In this document: one piece after another, positions 6,345 to 6,409 of the stretch
How positions within the stretch are numbered: position 1 is the first letter of the stretch
How the letters are laid out: each line of letters begins with the position of its first letter
DNA from: Candidatus Acetothermia bacterium
GTDB lineage: Bacteria > Bipolaricaulota > Bipolaricaulia > UBA7950
DNA length: 6,409 nt
NCBI GenBank assembly: GCA_003535305.1
Contig: DOHL01000026.1
Location: forward strand, 1 to 6,409
Direction of reading: 5' to 3'
Position numbers and translations under genes: made by a program
Notes under the pieces: generated by a model
The model's database searches: none
Told to the model about the DNA's origin: nothing
Seen by the model: the letters and a program-made list of their open reading frames with translations, nothing else

Positions 6345-6373
6345 AGTATAGCCCAGATCACCGAGATTGTCAA
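6345..6373 (-). promoter_or_regulatory. consensus sigma-70-type promoter of the regulator/operon
   Basis: On the minus strand TTGACA (6373-6368) is followed after exactly 17 nt by TATACT (6350-6345), a perfect -35 box and a -10 box with five of six consensus bases. It points toward the regulator start, leaving an untranslated leader of about 70 nt that contains the candidate operators. It is the strongest promoter I can see in the window and may have driven the entire regulator-transporter operon. Confidence 0.8.
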
Positions 6374-6409
6374 GGCCTTGAAGGAGGACATTTGTCACCT
6401 CAATTGGTG
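6374..6409 (+). other. possible start of a divergent gene
   Basis: AAGGAGGA at 6381-6388 is a good plus-strand ribosome binding site, followed by TTG at 6392-6394 and an open frame to the window end (5 more codons). The spacing of 3-4 nt is short and the start codon is weak, so this is only a hint that a divergent gene begins at the right edge. Confidence 0.15.

Noticed and set aside
6198..6398. Minus-strand 66-codon frame spanning the promoter and the start of the regulator
   Set aside because: It crosses the consensus promoter and covers the helix-turn-helix in another frame, so it is a shadow.
1..6409. CRISPR arrays, tRNA or rRNA genes, riboswitches, defence or other novel multi-gene systems
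   Set aside because: No regularly spaced repeats, no cloverleaf or rRNA-like segment and no nuclease or toxin motifs were seen; the only repeats are the IS ends, target duplication and the 8-bp tandem pair.

Overview
The window holds a damaged carbohydrate-uptake locus, read almost entirely on the minus strand, whose LacI-type regulator gene is broken by an IS4-family insertion sequence. In transcription order (right to left) it contains: a strong consensus promoter with two candidate operators (6293-6373); a LacI-family regulator (6268 to 3738) that is now a pseudogene; a short 120-codon reading frame whose ATG overlaps the regulator's former stop (3741 to 3379); a sugar-binding protein gene (3308 to 2052); a GC-rich hairpin (1987-2016); and two CUT1-type ABC permease genes that overlap by 4 nt (1932 to 1033 and 1036 to 215). 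At the left edge, a plus-strand open frame (1-165) looks like the convergent 3' end of an unidentified gene.

The regulator carries three separate lesions, all readable from the sequence. An 8-bp tandem duplication (6181-6196) shifts the frame just after the helix-turn-helix. A 1477-bp IS with 17-bp perfect terminal inverted repeats (3886-5362) is flanked by an 8-bp direct repeat CTTTAAAT. A TAA codon (3855-3857) lies in frame in the part left of the IS. Removing one copy of the duplication and the IS plus one target repeat restores a continuous LacI-family protein, apart from that TAA. The IS transposase has the DDE and YREK residues of the IS4 family, but its conserved C-terminus sits in another frame, apparently displaced by one extra base in a run of five C (plus-strand G at 4084-4088).

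Before the damage the genes probably worked together: the regulator sensed a sugar or derived ligand and controlled its own operon, the secreted binding protein captured the sugar, and the two permeases moved it across the membrane with an ATPase encoded elsewhere. The 120-codon frame may be the remnant of a sugar-processing enzyme. Loss of the regulator could have left the transporter unregulated, or the IS could block transcription from the only strong promoter visible.

The host is a bacterium. The binding protein has a type I signal peptide with no lipobox cysteine, which fits a diderm with a periplasm better than a typical Firmicute, but I cannot name the phylum. I see no CRISPR array, tRNA, rRNA or defence system. 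The most notable content is the layered inactivation of the regulator, the frameshifted transposase and the unidentified 120-codon frame.
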